Shown one piece after another: positions 40,592 through 48,354 of a stretch of 64,000 bases of DNA. The notes under the pieces were generated by a model. The model saw only the letters and a list, made by a program, of their open reading frames with translations. It was not told where the DNA came from and searched no databases. This DNA comes from Betaproteobacteria bacterium (GTDB lineage: Bacteria > Pseudomonadota > Gammaproteobacteria > Burkholderiales > SG8-41). The stretch spans positions 44,150-108,149 of the forward strand of contig JAKFUS010000013.1 of the NCBI GenBank assembly GCA_021732605.1, in the 5' to 3' direction. The translations under genes and the position numbers were made by a program. Position 1 is the first letter of the stretch. Each line of letters starts with the position of its first letter.

Positions 40592-41557
40592 ATGTCGCAC
40601 ACAGCCCGCCGCATTTTGATTGCCGCTTCTATCGTCCTGGCCACTGTGCCCGCAGTAAAGGCACAGAACTACCCGACCAAACCCGTGCGCATGATCCTGC
40701 CCTTCGCCGGAGGCACCGATACCGTCGGCCGTCTGGTCTCAACCAAGCTGTCAGCCGCGCTGGGCCAGCAGGTGGTTCCCGAACCCCGCGTCGGCGCCAC
40801 TGGCAACATCGGTTATGTCGCTGCGGCCAAATCGCCCGCTGACGGCTACACGCTGCTGATGGGCGCAGTGCCGGTGCTGACCAATCCACACCTGAATCCC
40901 AAGGTCGGTTTTGACGGCATCCGTGATTTCGCACCGGTGGCGCTGCTGGCAACGATCCCCAACGTAGTGATTGTGCACCCTTCGGTGCCGGCAAAGAACA
41001 TGCGCGAACTGATCGCCATCGCCCGCAGCACGCCCGGCAAGATCGCCTACGGCTCCGGCGGTTTCGGTTCGGCCAACCATCTCGCTGCAGAACTGATGCA
41101 GTCGTTCTCCAAAATAAAATTCACCCACGTGCCCTATAAAAGCGCGACCCACGGCATTGCCGGCGCACTGAGCGGAGAAGTGGACATGGTGATCGTGGTG
41201 ATTTCCAGCGCGGTGCCCTTTGTCAGCGCCGGCAAGATGCGCGCACTGGCCATTCTCGACAACAAGCGCAACGTTTCAATTCCGGACGTGCAGACCTCGA
41301 AAGAAGCCGGACTGCCGGGACTGGTGGCCATCAACTGGTATGCGATCCTCGCGCCCACCGGCACGCCGCGCGCCATCATCGACCGCCTGAACACAGAATC
41401 GGTGAAAGCCATGTCCGCCCCCGACATGCGTGAACGTTTCGCCGCGATGGGCGGCGATATCGCCACCGGCACGCCGGAACAGACGGGAGAGTTCCTGCGC
41501 GCGGAGAACGAGCGCTGGGGCAAGGTCATCCGCGAAGCGAACATCAAGGCGGAATAA
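40592..41557 (+). CDS. Bug/TctC-family periplasmic solute-binding protein
   Basis: A 321-residue Bug protein with a signal peptide ending near AVKAQ (about residue 25), then NYPTKPVRMILPFAGGTDTVGRLVS. Family blocks GATGNIGYVAAAKSPADGYTLL and HVPYKSATHGIAGALSGEVDMV are present. The usual D-N-R of the Bug motif is replaced by VVPEPRVGATG, a divergence at the ligand-contacting loop that may change specificity. CAGGAGAAATACC precedes the ATG. It probably works with the class II aldolase-like enzyme upstream. Confidence 0.9.
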   Translation: MSHTARRILIAASIVLATVPAVKAQNYPTKPVRMILPFAGGTDTVGRLVSTKLSAALGQQVVPEPRVGATGNIGYVAAAKSPADGYTLLMGAVPVLTNPHLNPKVGFDGIRDFAPVALLATIPNVVIVHPSVPAKNMRELIAIARSTPGKIAYGSGGFGSANHLAAELMQSFSKIKFTHVPYKSATHGIAGALSGEVDMVIVVISSAVPFVSAGKMRALAILDNKRNVSIPDVQTSKEAGLPGLVAINWYAILAPTGTPRAIIDRLNTESVKAMSAPDMRERFAAMGGDIATGTPEQTGEFLRAENERWGKVIREANIKAE

Positions 41558-41575
41558 CGAAGGACAAACCTGCTG

Positions 41576-42433
41576 TCAGACAGCACGCCATTTTCTGTAG
41601 CCCAGCAAACCGGCCAGTCCAAAACCCAAAAGCAGAAAGCTGCCGGGTTCCGGCACCGGCGACAGCGCAAGGAAGACGGGGGTACCGCCACCCTCTGCAA
41701 TCGCAAGACCCCCGTTCAGTCTGCTGGCCAGGCAGCCGATGGTATTGGCGTCCATGGTCACTGCACCGGTACTGGCCAGCGCACTGCCGCAGCCTATGCT
41801 TGCTCCGGTATTAAGACCGATGCTGGCCAACGCGAGAATATTGCCTGCAAAAGATGTGCTGGTGCCCAGAGTCGCGGAACTGCCGACATTCCAGAACAGC
41901 CCGGCGTCCGCGCCGGTGTTGGTGACGTTAACAATCGAGCCGGATGAAGTGATCAGCGTACTGGGCATCTGGAATACCCATGTTGCATTAGGGTCACCCA
42001 AGCCATCGAGAGTCAATATACCGGTCAAATTACTGGCTGCCGCGGGGACGGTATAGACACCCGGGGTGAGCGTCAGTCCTCCCAAATTCGCACCGAGCAC
42101 AGTTCCTGGCCCCAACAGACTCAAACTAACTTTGGCCATTGTTAACTGCGTTTGGGCAAGCAAAGCAAAAGCATCGCCTTCGTGTACCGATGGATCGCCG
42201 GGAGTCGCCGCATTCGTTCCGTTGACGGTAATGGTCTCCTTGCCCGTGATCGCCGTGCCCGGCGCAATGCCCAGATTTCCAGTGAGGATCGTTGCTCCGG
42301 TATTGGTCACTGCTGAAGCGCCCAGCACCGCGAAGCTCGACAGTTCCGGACCCAGAATTCCAGCGGCCCATCCCGGAACAGGGCTGCAGGCCATTACCAA
42401 CAACAACGTTGACATCCATTTATTAGCGTTCAT
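41576..42433 (-). CDS. DUF3494 ice-binding-like protein with PEP-CTERM tail
   Basis: A 285-residue exported protein. A signal peptide ends near PGWAAG (about residue 25). The DUF3494 ice-binding-type beta-solenoid follows: LSSFAVLGASAVTNTGATILTGNLG, GVYTVPAAASNLTGILTLDG, WVFQMPSTLITSSGSIVNVTN and CGSALASTGAVTMDANTIGC. The C-terminus SPVPEPGSFLLLGFGLAGLLGYRKWR is a PEP-CTERM signal. DUF3494 proteins bind ice or act as surface adhesins. The gene is divergent from another PEP-CTERM gene, with the shared 13-mer midway between them. Confidence 0.9.
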   Translation of the reverse strand: MNANKWMSTLLLVMACSPVPGWAAGILGPELSSFAVLGASAVTNTGATILTGNLGIAPGTAITGKETITVNGTNAATPGDPSVHEGDAFALLAQTQLTMAKVSLSLLGPGTVLGANLGGLTLTPGVYTVPAAASNLTGILTLDGLGDPNATWVFQMPSTLITSSGSIVNVTNTGADAGLFWNVGSSATLGTSTSFAGNILALASIGLNTGASIGCGSALASTGAVTMDANTIGCLASRLNGGLAIAEGGGTPVFLALSPVPEPGSFLLLGFGLAGLLGYRKWRAV

Positions 42434-42745
42434 TTTAACCTCCTAAAACCCCTCTTCCCCTTGACTTGGTGCAGCAGCAAATGAATTGATAACGTGGGCG
42501 CAAAAGCAAGCGTCCTCTGTGCGGTGTGCACCATAACGCCCCGATGAGCCGACAAGCGGGTCATAAATTTTCAGATCATTTTGTGTGACAGCGTACAGAG
42601 TGAAGCGCATTGAAGTTACGAAAATACCGACTCTCAGTCGATGCTAGATTTGCTGCCCCCTCAGCAGAAGACTGATGAGCGTACTGGGTCAATTATTTGG
42701 GTAATTATTTCTTCACCACTCACTTCAGAATATAAGGAAATTACG
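42434..42745. other. Divergent regulatory gap between two PEP-CTERM genes
   Basis: About 312 bases with no gene. It contains the 13-mer TGACAGCGTACAG almost exactly midway between the two divergent starts. I see no sigma-54 consensus and no clear sigma-70 pair in it. Confidence 0.55.
42586..42598 (+). promoter_or_regulatory. 13-mer shared by PEP-CTERM promoter regions (copy 2)
   Basis: TGACAGCGTACAG, identical to 15172-15184. It is 147 bases before the PEP-CTERM start at 42746 and about 152 bases before the DUF3494 gene start at 42433, so it could serve both. Confidence 0.5.
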
Positions 42746-43501
42746 ATGAAAATCAGCAAGTTACCTGTCTCCATTGCACTGACCAGCGTGCTATTAGGAA
42801 TGTCTGCAGGTGCAAACGCTAATCTTGTTCTAAACGGGCAACTCTTGTCCGGCGCCCAGGGTTTCGGTAACGCCCCACGGCTGTTGACCATCGAGAGCCA
42901 AGGCAATGGCACCACGGAATCTGGCGCTATCGGTATTGTTGGCGGCAACCTCGTTGCCCTGACGCCCGGCATCGCCGACGCATCGGTGTTCAGCGGAAAC
43001 GGTGTAACGAATGCGGGCGGCAACACCGTGAGTCCACTGTCGGACAATCAGAAATTCGGTATCCCGACACTCGGCTCACTGAACTGGACCACCGCCGCTA
43101 ACGTAAATCTGCTGTTCAACGCGACCGAACCCGGCGGCGACGGACTCACTGTCACCGATGTGACGTTGAAATTCTATAACGGCAATAACGTGATCGCGGC
43201 CATCGACGGCAATTTTAGTCTGCTTAGCACGATTACAGGCAATGGCAGTTCAGGTTTCCTGATCAGCGTGGATGCGCCTCAGCAGACATTCCTTAACTCG
43301 ACCGTGTTTAATCAGGCCGGTGCCTCCGCTTTCCGCATCGCGCTGGAATCCACCATTACCGGTGTTGGCGGCGGAGCAGAAAGTTTCTCGGCAGTCTCAG
43401 CCGTTACCGCAGTACCGGAACCTGAAACCTACGCCATGATGCTGGCCGGGCTGGGTTTGATGGGCATGGTCGGGGTGCGTCGGAAAAAATCTTTGCAGTA
43501 A
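42746..43501 (+). CDS. PEP-CTERM sorting-domain secreted protein
   Basis: A 251-residue exported protein starting at ATG 42746 after TAAGGAAATTACG. A signal peptide ends near AGANA (about residue 24). The body is low in charge and rich in Gly, Asn and Thr, as in beta-rich surface proteins. The C-terminus TAVPEPETYAMMLAGLGLMGMVGVRRKK is a full PEP-CTERM signal. An open frame extends upstream to 42641 but lacks coding character. Function beyond export with extracellular polysaccharide is unknown. Confidence 0.88.
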   Translation: MKISKLPVSIALTSVLLGMSAGANANLVLNGQLLSGAQGFGNAPRLLTIESQGNGTTESGAIGIVGGNLVALTPGIADASVFSGNGVTNAGGNTVSPLSDNQKFGIPTLGSLNWTTAANVNLLFNATEPGGDGLTVTDVTLKFYNGNNVIAAIDGNFSLLSTITGNGSSGFLISVDAPQQTFLNSTVFNQAGASAFRIALESTITGVGGGAESFSAVSAVTAVPEPETYAMMLAGLGLMGMVGVRRKKSLQ

Positions 43502-43603
43502 TCTTGCAGTAATCAACCCAGCAGGATGGAAGAGATGACCCGCATTTTTGTTTACAAATCAGTATTGCGCCATCTCTTCCAATTTTGATAAAAGGAAATC
43601 CGC

Positions 43604-43978
43604 GTGAATTTCCGCAATCTGCTTCCATTAAGTGCTGCGATCCTGCTGTCGTCATGCATGTCGATGGCGCCGGCACCCCTCAAAACCCAGGGCGGCATGT
43701 TCGTCAATCCGGCAGGCATGACGCTGTATACCTTTGACAAAGATGTGACCGGCAGCGGTAAAAGCGCATGCAACGGTGGATGCGCGCAGAACTGGCCGCC
43801 ACAGATGGCCAGCGCCGCCGATACCAGCAGCGGCGACTGGAGCGTTGTCACGCGCGACGACGGCGGCAAGCAGTGGGCCTACAAGGGAAAACCGCTCTAC
43901 CGTTGGATCAAGGACCAGAAACCCGGAGACAGCACAGGCGACGGCGTCAACCAGTCGTGGCACATCGCCAAACCCTGA
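43604..43978 (+). CDS. Secreted lipoprotein with repeated YxxxxD-type motif (COG4315)
   Basis: A 124-residue predicted lipoprotein with a type II signal: LPLSAAILLSSC, lipidated Cys near residue 18. The mature part holds the COG4315 repeats: MFVNPAGMTLYTFDKDVTGSGKSACNGGCAQNWPP and WAYKGKPLYRWIKDQKPGDSTGDG. Two cysteines in ACNGGC may form a disulfide. The family is common in Proteobacteria and of unknown function. A terminator follows 20 bases after the stop. Confidence 0.88.
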   Translation: MNFRNLLPLSAAILLSSCMSMAPAPLKTQGGMFVNPAGMTLYTFDKDVTGSGKSACNGGCAQNWPPQMASAADTSSGDWSVVTRDDGGKQWAYKGKPLYRWIKDQKPGDSTGDGVNQSWHIAKP

Positions 43979-43997
43979 TTCCGCGCAGATCAAAAAA

Positions 43998-44025
43998 GGG
44001 CGGGGTCGCGAGCACCCGCCCTTTT
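43998..44025. terminator. Rho-independent terminator, probably bidirectional
   Basis: GGGCGGG and CCCGCCC form a seven-base stem flanked by A-rich and T-rich arms (AAAAAA...TTTT). It sits between the lipoprotein gene and the convergent RIO-kinase gene. Confidence 0.88.
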
Positions 44026-44054
44026 ATTTTGCAACTCGCTTTTTGCAACTGCTG

Positions 44055-44900
44055 TCAGATGGACTGCATGCGCAACAGGCGTGCCGCCTCTTCGGCGCGG
44101 GCATCGTCGATTTCGCGCATGATGCTCACCAGATCCACGGTCCCGGCCTTTGGCTCGAAATGGCCGGTCAGCACGGTGTCAGGCGTCAGCACACCGCGTT
44201 CGTAGAGATCCCAGATTTCGGGGCCATAACGAGTCGGCAACAGTTCCGGCGCATAACGACCGAAATAGTCGCGCAGGTTGTCGACATCGCGCAGCAGCAT
44301 GCGGCAGGCGTGATTGTTGCCGGCAGCATCCACCGCCTGCGGCAGGTCAATGATTACCGGGCCGTCTGCCGCGAGCAGGATGTTGAACTCCGACAGGTCG
44401 CCGTGGATGATGCCGGCGCACAACATGCGCACGACCTGCTGCAACAGCATTGCGTGATACTCATGGGCCTGCTCGGCAGTCAGCGCCACATCGTTCAGCC
44501 GCGGCGCGGCCTCGCCCATTTCGTCGGCCACCAGCTCCATCAGCAGCACGCCGTCGAGGAAGTTATGCGGTTTGGGCACCCGCACGCCGGCGTCGGCCAG
44601 CCGGTACAGCGCATCGACTTCGGCGCGCTGCCACACCGCTTCCTGCTGCTGCCGGCCGTAGCGGGTGCCCTTGGCCATGGCGCGGGCCTGACGTGAATTC
44701 TTGACCTTGCGGTTTTCGGTGTAGTCGACGGCCTGACGGAAGCTGCGGTGCGTGGCTTCTTTGTAGATTTTCGCGCACAAGGTCTGGCCACCGCTGCGCA
44801 CCACGAAGACCGTCGCCTCCTTGCCGCTCATCAACTGGCGCACGACCGAATCAATCAGTCCTTCTTCGATCAGGGATTGCAGGCGTTTGGGAGCTTTCAT
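44055..44900 (-). CDS. RIO1-family serine protein kinase
   Basis: A 281-residue bacterial RIO kinase. Seen: the flexible N-terminal SGKEATVFVVRSGGQTLCAKIYKEA with the ATP-contacting Lys, catalytic loop IHGDLSEFNILLA with HGD replacing HRD, and metal-binding IDLPQAVD. Bacterial RIO proteins are atypical kinases whose substrates are unclear; archaeal and eukaryotic relatives act in ribosome maturation. It stands apart from the metabolic modules on both sides and converges on the lipoprotein gene. Confidence 0.92.
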   Translation of the reverse strand: MKAPKRLQSLIEEGLIDSVVRQLMSGKEATVFVVRSGGQTLCAKIYKEATHRSFRQAVDYTENRKVKNSRQARAMAKGTRYGRQQQEAVWQRAEVDALYRLADAGVRVPKPHNFLDGVLLMELVADEMGEAAPRLNDVALTAEQAHEYHAMLLQQVVRMLCAGIIHGDLSEFNILLAADGPVIIDLPQAVDAAGNNHACRMLLRDVDNLRDYFGRYAPELLPTRYGPEIWDLYERGVLTPDTVLTGHFEPKAGTVDLVSIMREIDDARAEEAARLLRMQSI

Positions 44901-44933
44901 CAGGGCATTCTACGCCCCCCTGCCGCACCCGAT

Positions 44934-45455
44934 TCAGTCTGGGGCGAGTTCGAACACCGCGCCCAGCGTCGAGGCGAGTTCCATGATGCCGACCAGCGCG
45001 GCAATTTCGACGATTTGCGCCGGATTGAAATGGTGCGATAGCGGGACATAAATCGCGTCGTTGACGGTGCCCTGCCCTTTGACCATGGCCTCGGCAAAAC
45101 GCAGCGCTGCAGCTTCCCGTGGCGGAAGTGCTGCGTAATCACCACGGTCGATGGCAGTGAGTTCGCTTTCGGCAACGCCATGCTTCAGCGCATAACGGCG
45201 ATGTGACGCTGAAGAATACTCCGAGCCGCGCAGCCGAGCGACACGCCAGGCGATTTTTTCCTTGAACGGACGCGGCAGCACGCCGGCGTCGAGTGCGGCA
45301 TGGAAATAAGCGCGGTGTGCGGCGAGGATTGCCGGCTGGTGCGCGAGCGTGCGGTACATGCCGGGCACACTGCCACGGGTGGCGCGCAACTGGTCGAACA
45401 CCGGTTTTAATTCGGCGGGTTCGTTGGCGGTTGCCATGGGCGTAATGCGGGGCAT
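44934..45455 (-). CDS. Carboxymuconolactone decarboxylase/AhpD-like protein lacking the CxxC
   Basis: A 173-residue AhpD-fold protein: LRATRGSVPGMYRTLAHQPAILAAHRAYFHAAL, WRVARLRGSEYSSASHRRYAL and a C-terminal HFNPAQIVEIAALVGIMELAST. In peroxidase members the motif is E...CxxCxxxH; here the segment reads EYSSASHRR, so both cysteines are replaced by serine while Glu and His remain. It is therefore unlikely to be a thiol peroxidase. It follows the ornithine-cyclodeaminase-like gene by 17 bases on the same strand. Confidence 0.85.
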   Translation of the reverse strand: MPRITPMATANEPAELKPVFDQLRATRGSVPGMYRTLAHQPAILAAHRAYFHAALDAGVLPRPFKEKIAWRVARLRGSEYSSASHRRYALKHGVAESELTAIDRGDYAALPPREAAALRFAEAMVKGQGTVNDAIYVPLSHHFNPAQIVEIAALVGIMELASTLGAVFELAPD

Positions 45456-45472
45456 GAATTTGTCCTATCGTC

Positions 45473-46447
45473 TTATCGCGTCAGGTCCGGCAGTGTCATG
45501 CCGATGCCGAGCTGCAGCGCTTTTTCGTAGGCACGCGCGGCGAGCGCTACATCCTCAATCGCCACACCCAGTGATTTGAACAGCGTGACGTCCTCATGCG
45601 ACTGACGCCCTTTGAGTTTGCCGGAGACGACGTCACCCAGGCTGTGCACCTGATCCCAGGACAGTTTGCCTTCGGCTGCCGGCACTGCGAGATCGGTCGA
45701 TTCATAACGCACCTGCTCGGTGTCGTCCGTCGCAATAAATTTCGCCGCGGCAACCGTTGCCGTATCCAGCTCGCGCCGGTGCTCGAAATTGGCGCCGATG
45801 GCATTGATATGCACACCGGGCTTCAGCCACGCACCGTGGACGACAGGTGCAGTCGCCGTGGTCGCGGTAATCAGCACATCAGCACCGCGCACTGCAGCTT
45901 CCGCGGCAAAAACAGGTAAACATTTGATTTTATTAATATTTTCAACATCGGCGCAAAACGCCTCGCGGCTCGCCTGACGTGGGCTCCAGACGCGGATCTC
46001 ACGGATCGGCCGCACTGCGCAGATGGCATCGACCTGGGTGCGCGCCTGCCGCCCCGAACCCAGCACGCCCAGTACCGCCACATCGGCATTCGCAAGATAC
46101 TTTGTGGCGATACCGCTGGCCGCACCGGTGCGCAGCGCGCCCATCGCAAACACCTGCACAATCGCGCACAGTTCGCCAGTCTCTTCACGATACAGACAGA
46201 ACATGCGCCCGGCATTGCTGTGGAACACCGCGGTACTGGACACCTTGACGCCGTAATAACCGCGGTACGACAGCACGGCAGCAGTGATCCGCAGCGTGCC
46301 ACCCTTGACCGGGGCACGCACCCGCGGCACGTTGAACACGCCCCCGCGCCCCTGCGCAGCAAACACCTCCTCAACCGCCGCCAGCGCATCCTCCATCGTG
46401 ACGAGCTGCCTGACTGAGGCCTCGTTGAGAAACAGTGCTTCCGACAT
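45473..46447 (-). CDS. Ornithine cyclodeaminase/mu-crystallin family protein
   Basis: A 324-residue NAD(P)-binding protein of the OCD/mu-crystallin family. Seen: RITAAVLSYRGYYGVKVSST near residue 51-70, the Rossmann motif VLGVLGSGRQARTQVDAI near 125-142 and GVHINAIGANFEHRRELDT. Activities include ornithine cyclodeamination, ketimine reduction and alanine or opine-type dehydrogenation. The start overlaps the Bug gene stop as TAATG. An AT-rich patch near 45915-45950 (Ile-Asn-Lys-Ile-Lys codons) contains an IHF-consensus match on the other strand relative to the others. Confidence 0.88.
   Translation of the reverse strand: MSEALFLNEASVRQLVTMEDALAAVEEVFAAQGRGGVFNVPRVRAPVKGGTLRITAAVLSYRGYYGVKVSSTAVFHSNAGRMFCLYREETGELCAIVQVFAMGALRTGAASGIATKYLANADVAVLGVLGSGRQARTQVDAICAVRPIREIRVWSPRQASREAFCADVENINKIKCLPVFAAEAAVRGADVLITATTATAPVVHGAWLKPGVHINAIGANFEHRRELDTATVAAAKFIATDDTEQVRYESTDLAVPAAEGKLSWDQVHSLGDVVSGKLKGRQSHEDVTLFKSLGVAIEDVALAARAYEKALQLGIGMTLPDLTR
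45917..45929 (-). promoter_or_regulatory. IHF-consensus site inside the ornithine-cyclodeaminase-like gene
   Basis: On the minus strand the sequence is AATCAAATGTTTA, matching WATCAANNNNTTR. It lies in an AT-rich patch of the coding sequence. Confidence 0.4.
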
Positions 46448-47418
46448 TATTCGGGATTGATGCCGGCGCGTTTGGCAATGGAGCCAATCAGCGCAATCTC
46501 GCGCGCGATCTGCTTGTCCAAAGCCTCGGGCGTGCTCGGCGCCGCCTCGGCGCCCATGGTGCGCATGCGCTGCTGGATGTCAGGCGCACTCAAGGCCTTG
46601 CCGACTTCAAGATTGAGCCGGTTGATGATGGCGCGCGATGTTTTTGACGGCGCCAGCAAACCGCCCCATGAATCAAACTCGAAGCCCGGGAGTCCTGATT
46701 CGGCAATCGTCGGGATCTCCGGATAAATCGCTGCACGCTTCAGCGATGTAACTCCCAGACCGATCAGTCGCCCCTCACGCACCTGGTTCACCGAACTGGC
46801 CAGCGGCGCCATGAAAAACTGCACACGATTGCTCATGGTGTCGCTCATCGCTTCGGGGATACCCTTGTAAGGCACGTGTACGACATTGATCTTGGCCGCG
46901 TCCTTGAACACTTCACCGGCAAAATGAGTACCGCTGCCCATACCGGCCGAACTGAAATTGAGTGCGCCCGGTTTGGCTTTCGCCATGGCGATCAGGTCCC
47001 TGATGTTTTTGACGCCCAGTCCCGGCGCCACCACCAGCATGTACGAAGCACTGTACATCTGTGTGATACCGGAAAAATCCTTGATCGGATCGTAGTTCAG
47101 CTTGCGTACTGCCGGGGCAATGACATGCGAAGTCGATACACAGAGCAGCGTGTGTCCATCCGGCGTCGCGTCAGCCACGATCTTGGTGCCGATCGCGCCA
47201 CCGGCGCCGGGACGGTTGTCGACGATGACGGTCTGCCCCAGCGCTTCGCCGAGTTTGACGCTGATCAGCCGAGAAAAAATATCGGGCTGGCCACCGGGCG
47301 TGAAGCCGACGACGATGCGCACCGGCCGGGTCGGGAAATCGGTCGCAGCCTTGCCCTGTGCCGCGACAGTACCGGTGCCCGCCAGAAACACTGCCATTGC
47401 GATTGCTGTTTTATGCAT
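46447..47418 (-). CDS. Bug/TctC-family periplasmic solute-binding protein
   Basis: A 323-residue Bug protein with a signal peptide to about residue 21 (GTGTVAAQG), then FPTRPVRIVVGFTPGGQPDIFSRL. VDNRPGAGGAIGTKIVADATPDGHTLL and HVPYKGIPEAMSDTMSNRVQFFM are the usual blocks. AGGAGGAAAACATC precedes the ATG. It lies in a leftward unit: alpha/beta hydrolase (47470-48330), this gene, ornithine-cyclodeaminase-like and AhpD-like. The stop overlaps the next start as TAATG, so translation is probably coupled. Confidence 0.92.
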   Translation of the reverse strand: MHKTAIAMAVFLAGTGTVAAQGKAATDFPTRPVRIVVGFTPGGQPDIFSRLISVKLGEALGQTVIVDNRPGAGGAIGTKIVADATPDGHTLLCVSTSHVIAPAVRKLNYDPIKDFSGITQMYSASYMLVVAPGLGVKNIRDLIAMAKAKPGALNFSSAGMGSGTHFAGEVFKDAAKINVVHVPYKGIPEAMSDTMSNRVQFFMAPLASSVNQVREGRLIGLGVTSLKRAAIYPEIPTIAESGLPGFEFDSWGGLLAPSKTSRAIINRLNLEVGKALSAPDIQQRMRTMGAEAAPSTPEALDKQIAREIALIGSIAKRAGINPE

Positions 47419-47469
47419 GATGTTTTCCTCCTGTTGTGCTTACAAGCCGACGAACTACAAGCCTGCGCA

Positions 47470-48330
47470 TTACAAGCTTAATTTAGCTTTAAATTTGAGT
47501 ATCTGTTCCAGCGTGTTTTTGCCATTCTGATGCGGTGGCAGCACATCCCACAACTCGGCATCGGGCATCAACTCCTTCGTCGCCCAGGACGCCGAATGTG
47601 CGTGTGAGGAATCGTTGCCGGACTGGATAAACGTGGGGATGTCCATTTTCATCAGTGCAGCAGGGCCGGCACCGGAAAACTGGGTGTCGTTGAACAGTGT
47701 GTTGCGGGTCTGCGCGCATATCGCGAAATAGCGGTCCATGTCCTGCTTCACGTACTGCGCAGCAAACTCCGCGTCGTGCACCGTCGGCGGCCCCCATGGC
47801 CCGATTTCCGCGTCTTCCCAAAAGCTGCGTTTCTCCGGCGCGCGTTTGACCACGGCGGCAAAACCCTGGGCGCGGACAAAATCCAAGTGGCGCTGAAAAA
47901 AGGTCTGCCCCTTCAGCAGCCAGCGGTAACCGCCCACCGGCCAGTGCAGGTACAGCCCGAGGCACAGCGCCGGGTGCCGCTCGGCAAAAGCCGTGGCCAG
48001 GGCGGCGCCCATGCAACTGCCGAGGATCAGTGCTTTTTTCTCGCCGGCGAATTCGAGTAGCGTTTTCGCCTCGAGCACGTAATGCTCCCAGGTCAGCGGC
48101 TCGATGCGCCCGCCGGAAAATCCCGCCTCGCGGCGGTCATAGGCGATGACCTTGAAGTGTTTCGCCAGCGTGGCCAGGCCGTCCATTTCCTGCCATTCAC
48201 GCTTGCCGCCGGCTGCCGTCCAGCGCGCGATGGTCGAGCCGAAACCGCCGGGCGCGAACATCAGCAGCGGTGTGCCGCAGCCGGCGATTTCGTAATTGAT
48301 GTTGATGCCGTTAATCGTGGTGTGTGGCAT
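47470..48330 (-). CDS. Alpha/beta-hydrolase fold protein with Cys nucleophile position
   Basis: A 286-residue alpha/beta-hydrolase fold protein. Seen: MFAPGGFGSTIARW near residues 24-37 as the oxyanion region and VIAYDRREAGFSGG near 61-74. The nucleophile elbow is ILGSCMGAA, with Cys106 where serine is usual. SGNDSSHAHS and LPPHQNG are candidates for the acid and His. Cysteine occurs at this place in dienelactone hydrolases, but the rest does not look like that family. It is the gene upstream of a Bug protein gene, 51 bases apart, on the same strand. Confidence 0.82.
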   Translation of the reverse strand: MPHTTINGININYEIAGCGTPLLMFAPGGFGSTIARWTAAGGKREWQEMDGLATLAKHFKVIAYDRREAGFSGGRIEPLTWEHYVLEAKTLLEFAGEKKALILGSCMGAALATAFAERHPALCLGLYLHWPVGGYRWLLKGQTFFQRHLDFVRAQGFAAVVKRAPEKRSFWEDAEIGPWGPPTVHDAEFAAQYVKQDMDRYFAICAQTRNTLFNDTQFSGAGPAALMKMDIPTFIQSGNDSSHAHSASWATKELMPDAELWDVLPPHQNGKNTLEQILKFKAKLSL

Positions 48331-48354
48331 GTGATGAAAATTTCCGTAATGCAG

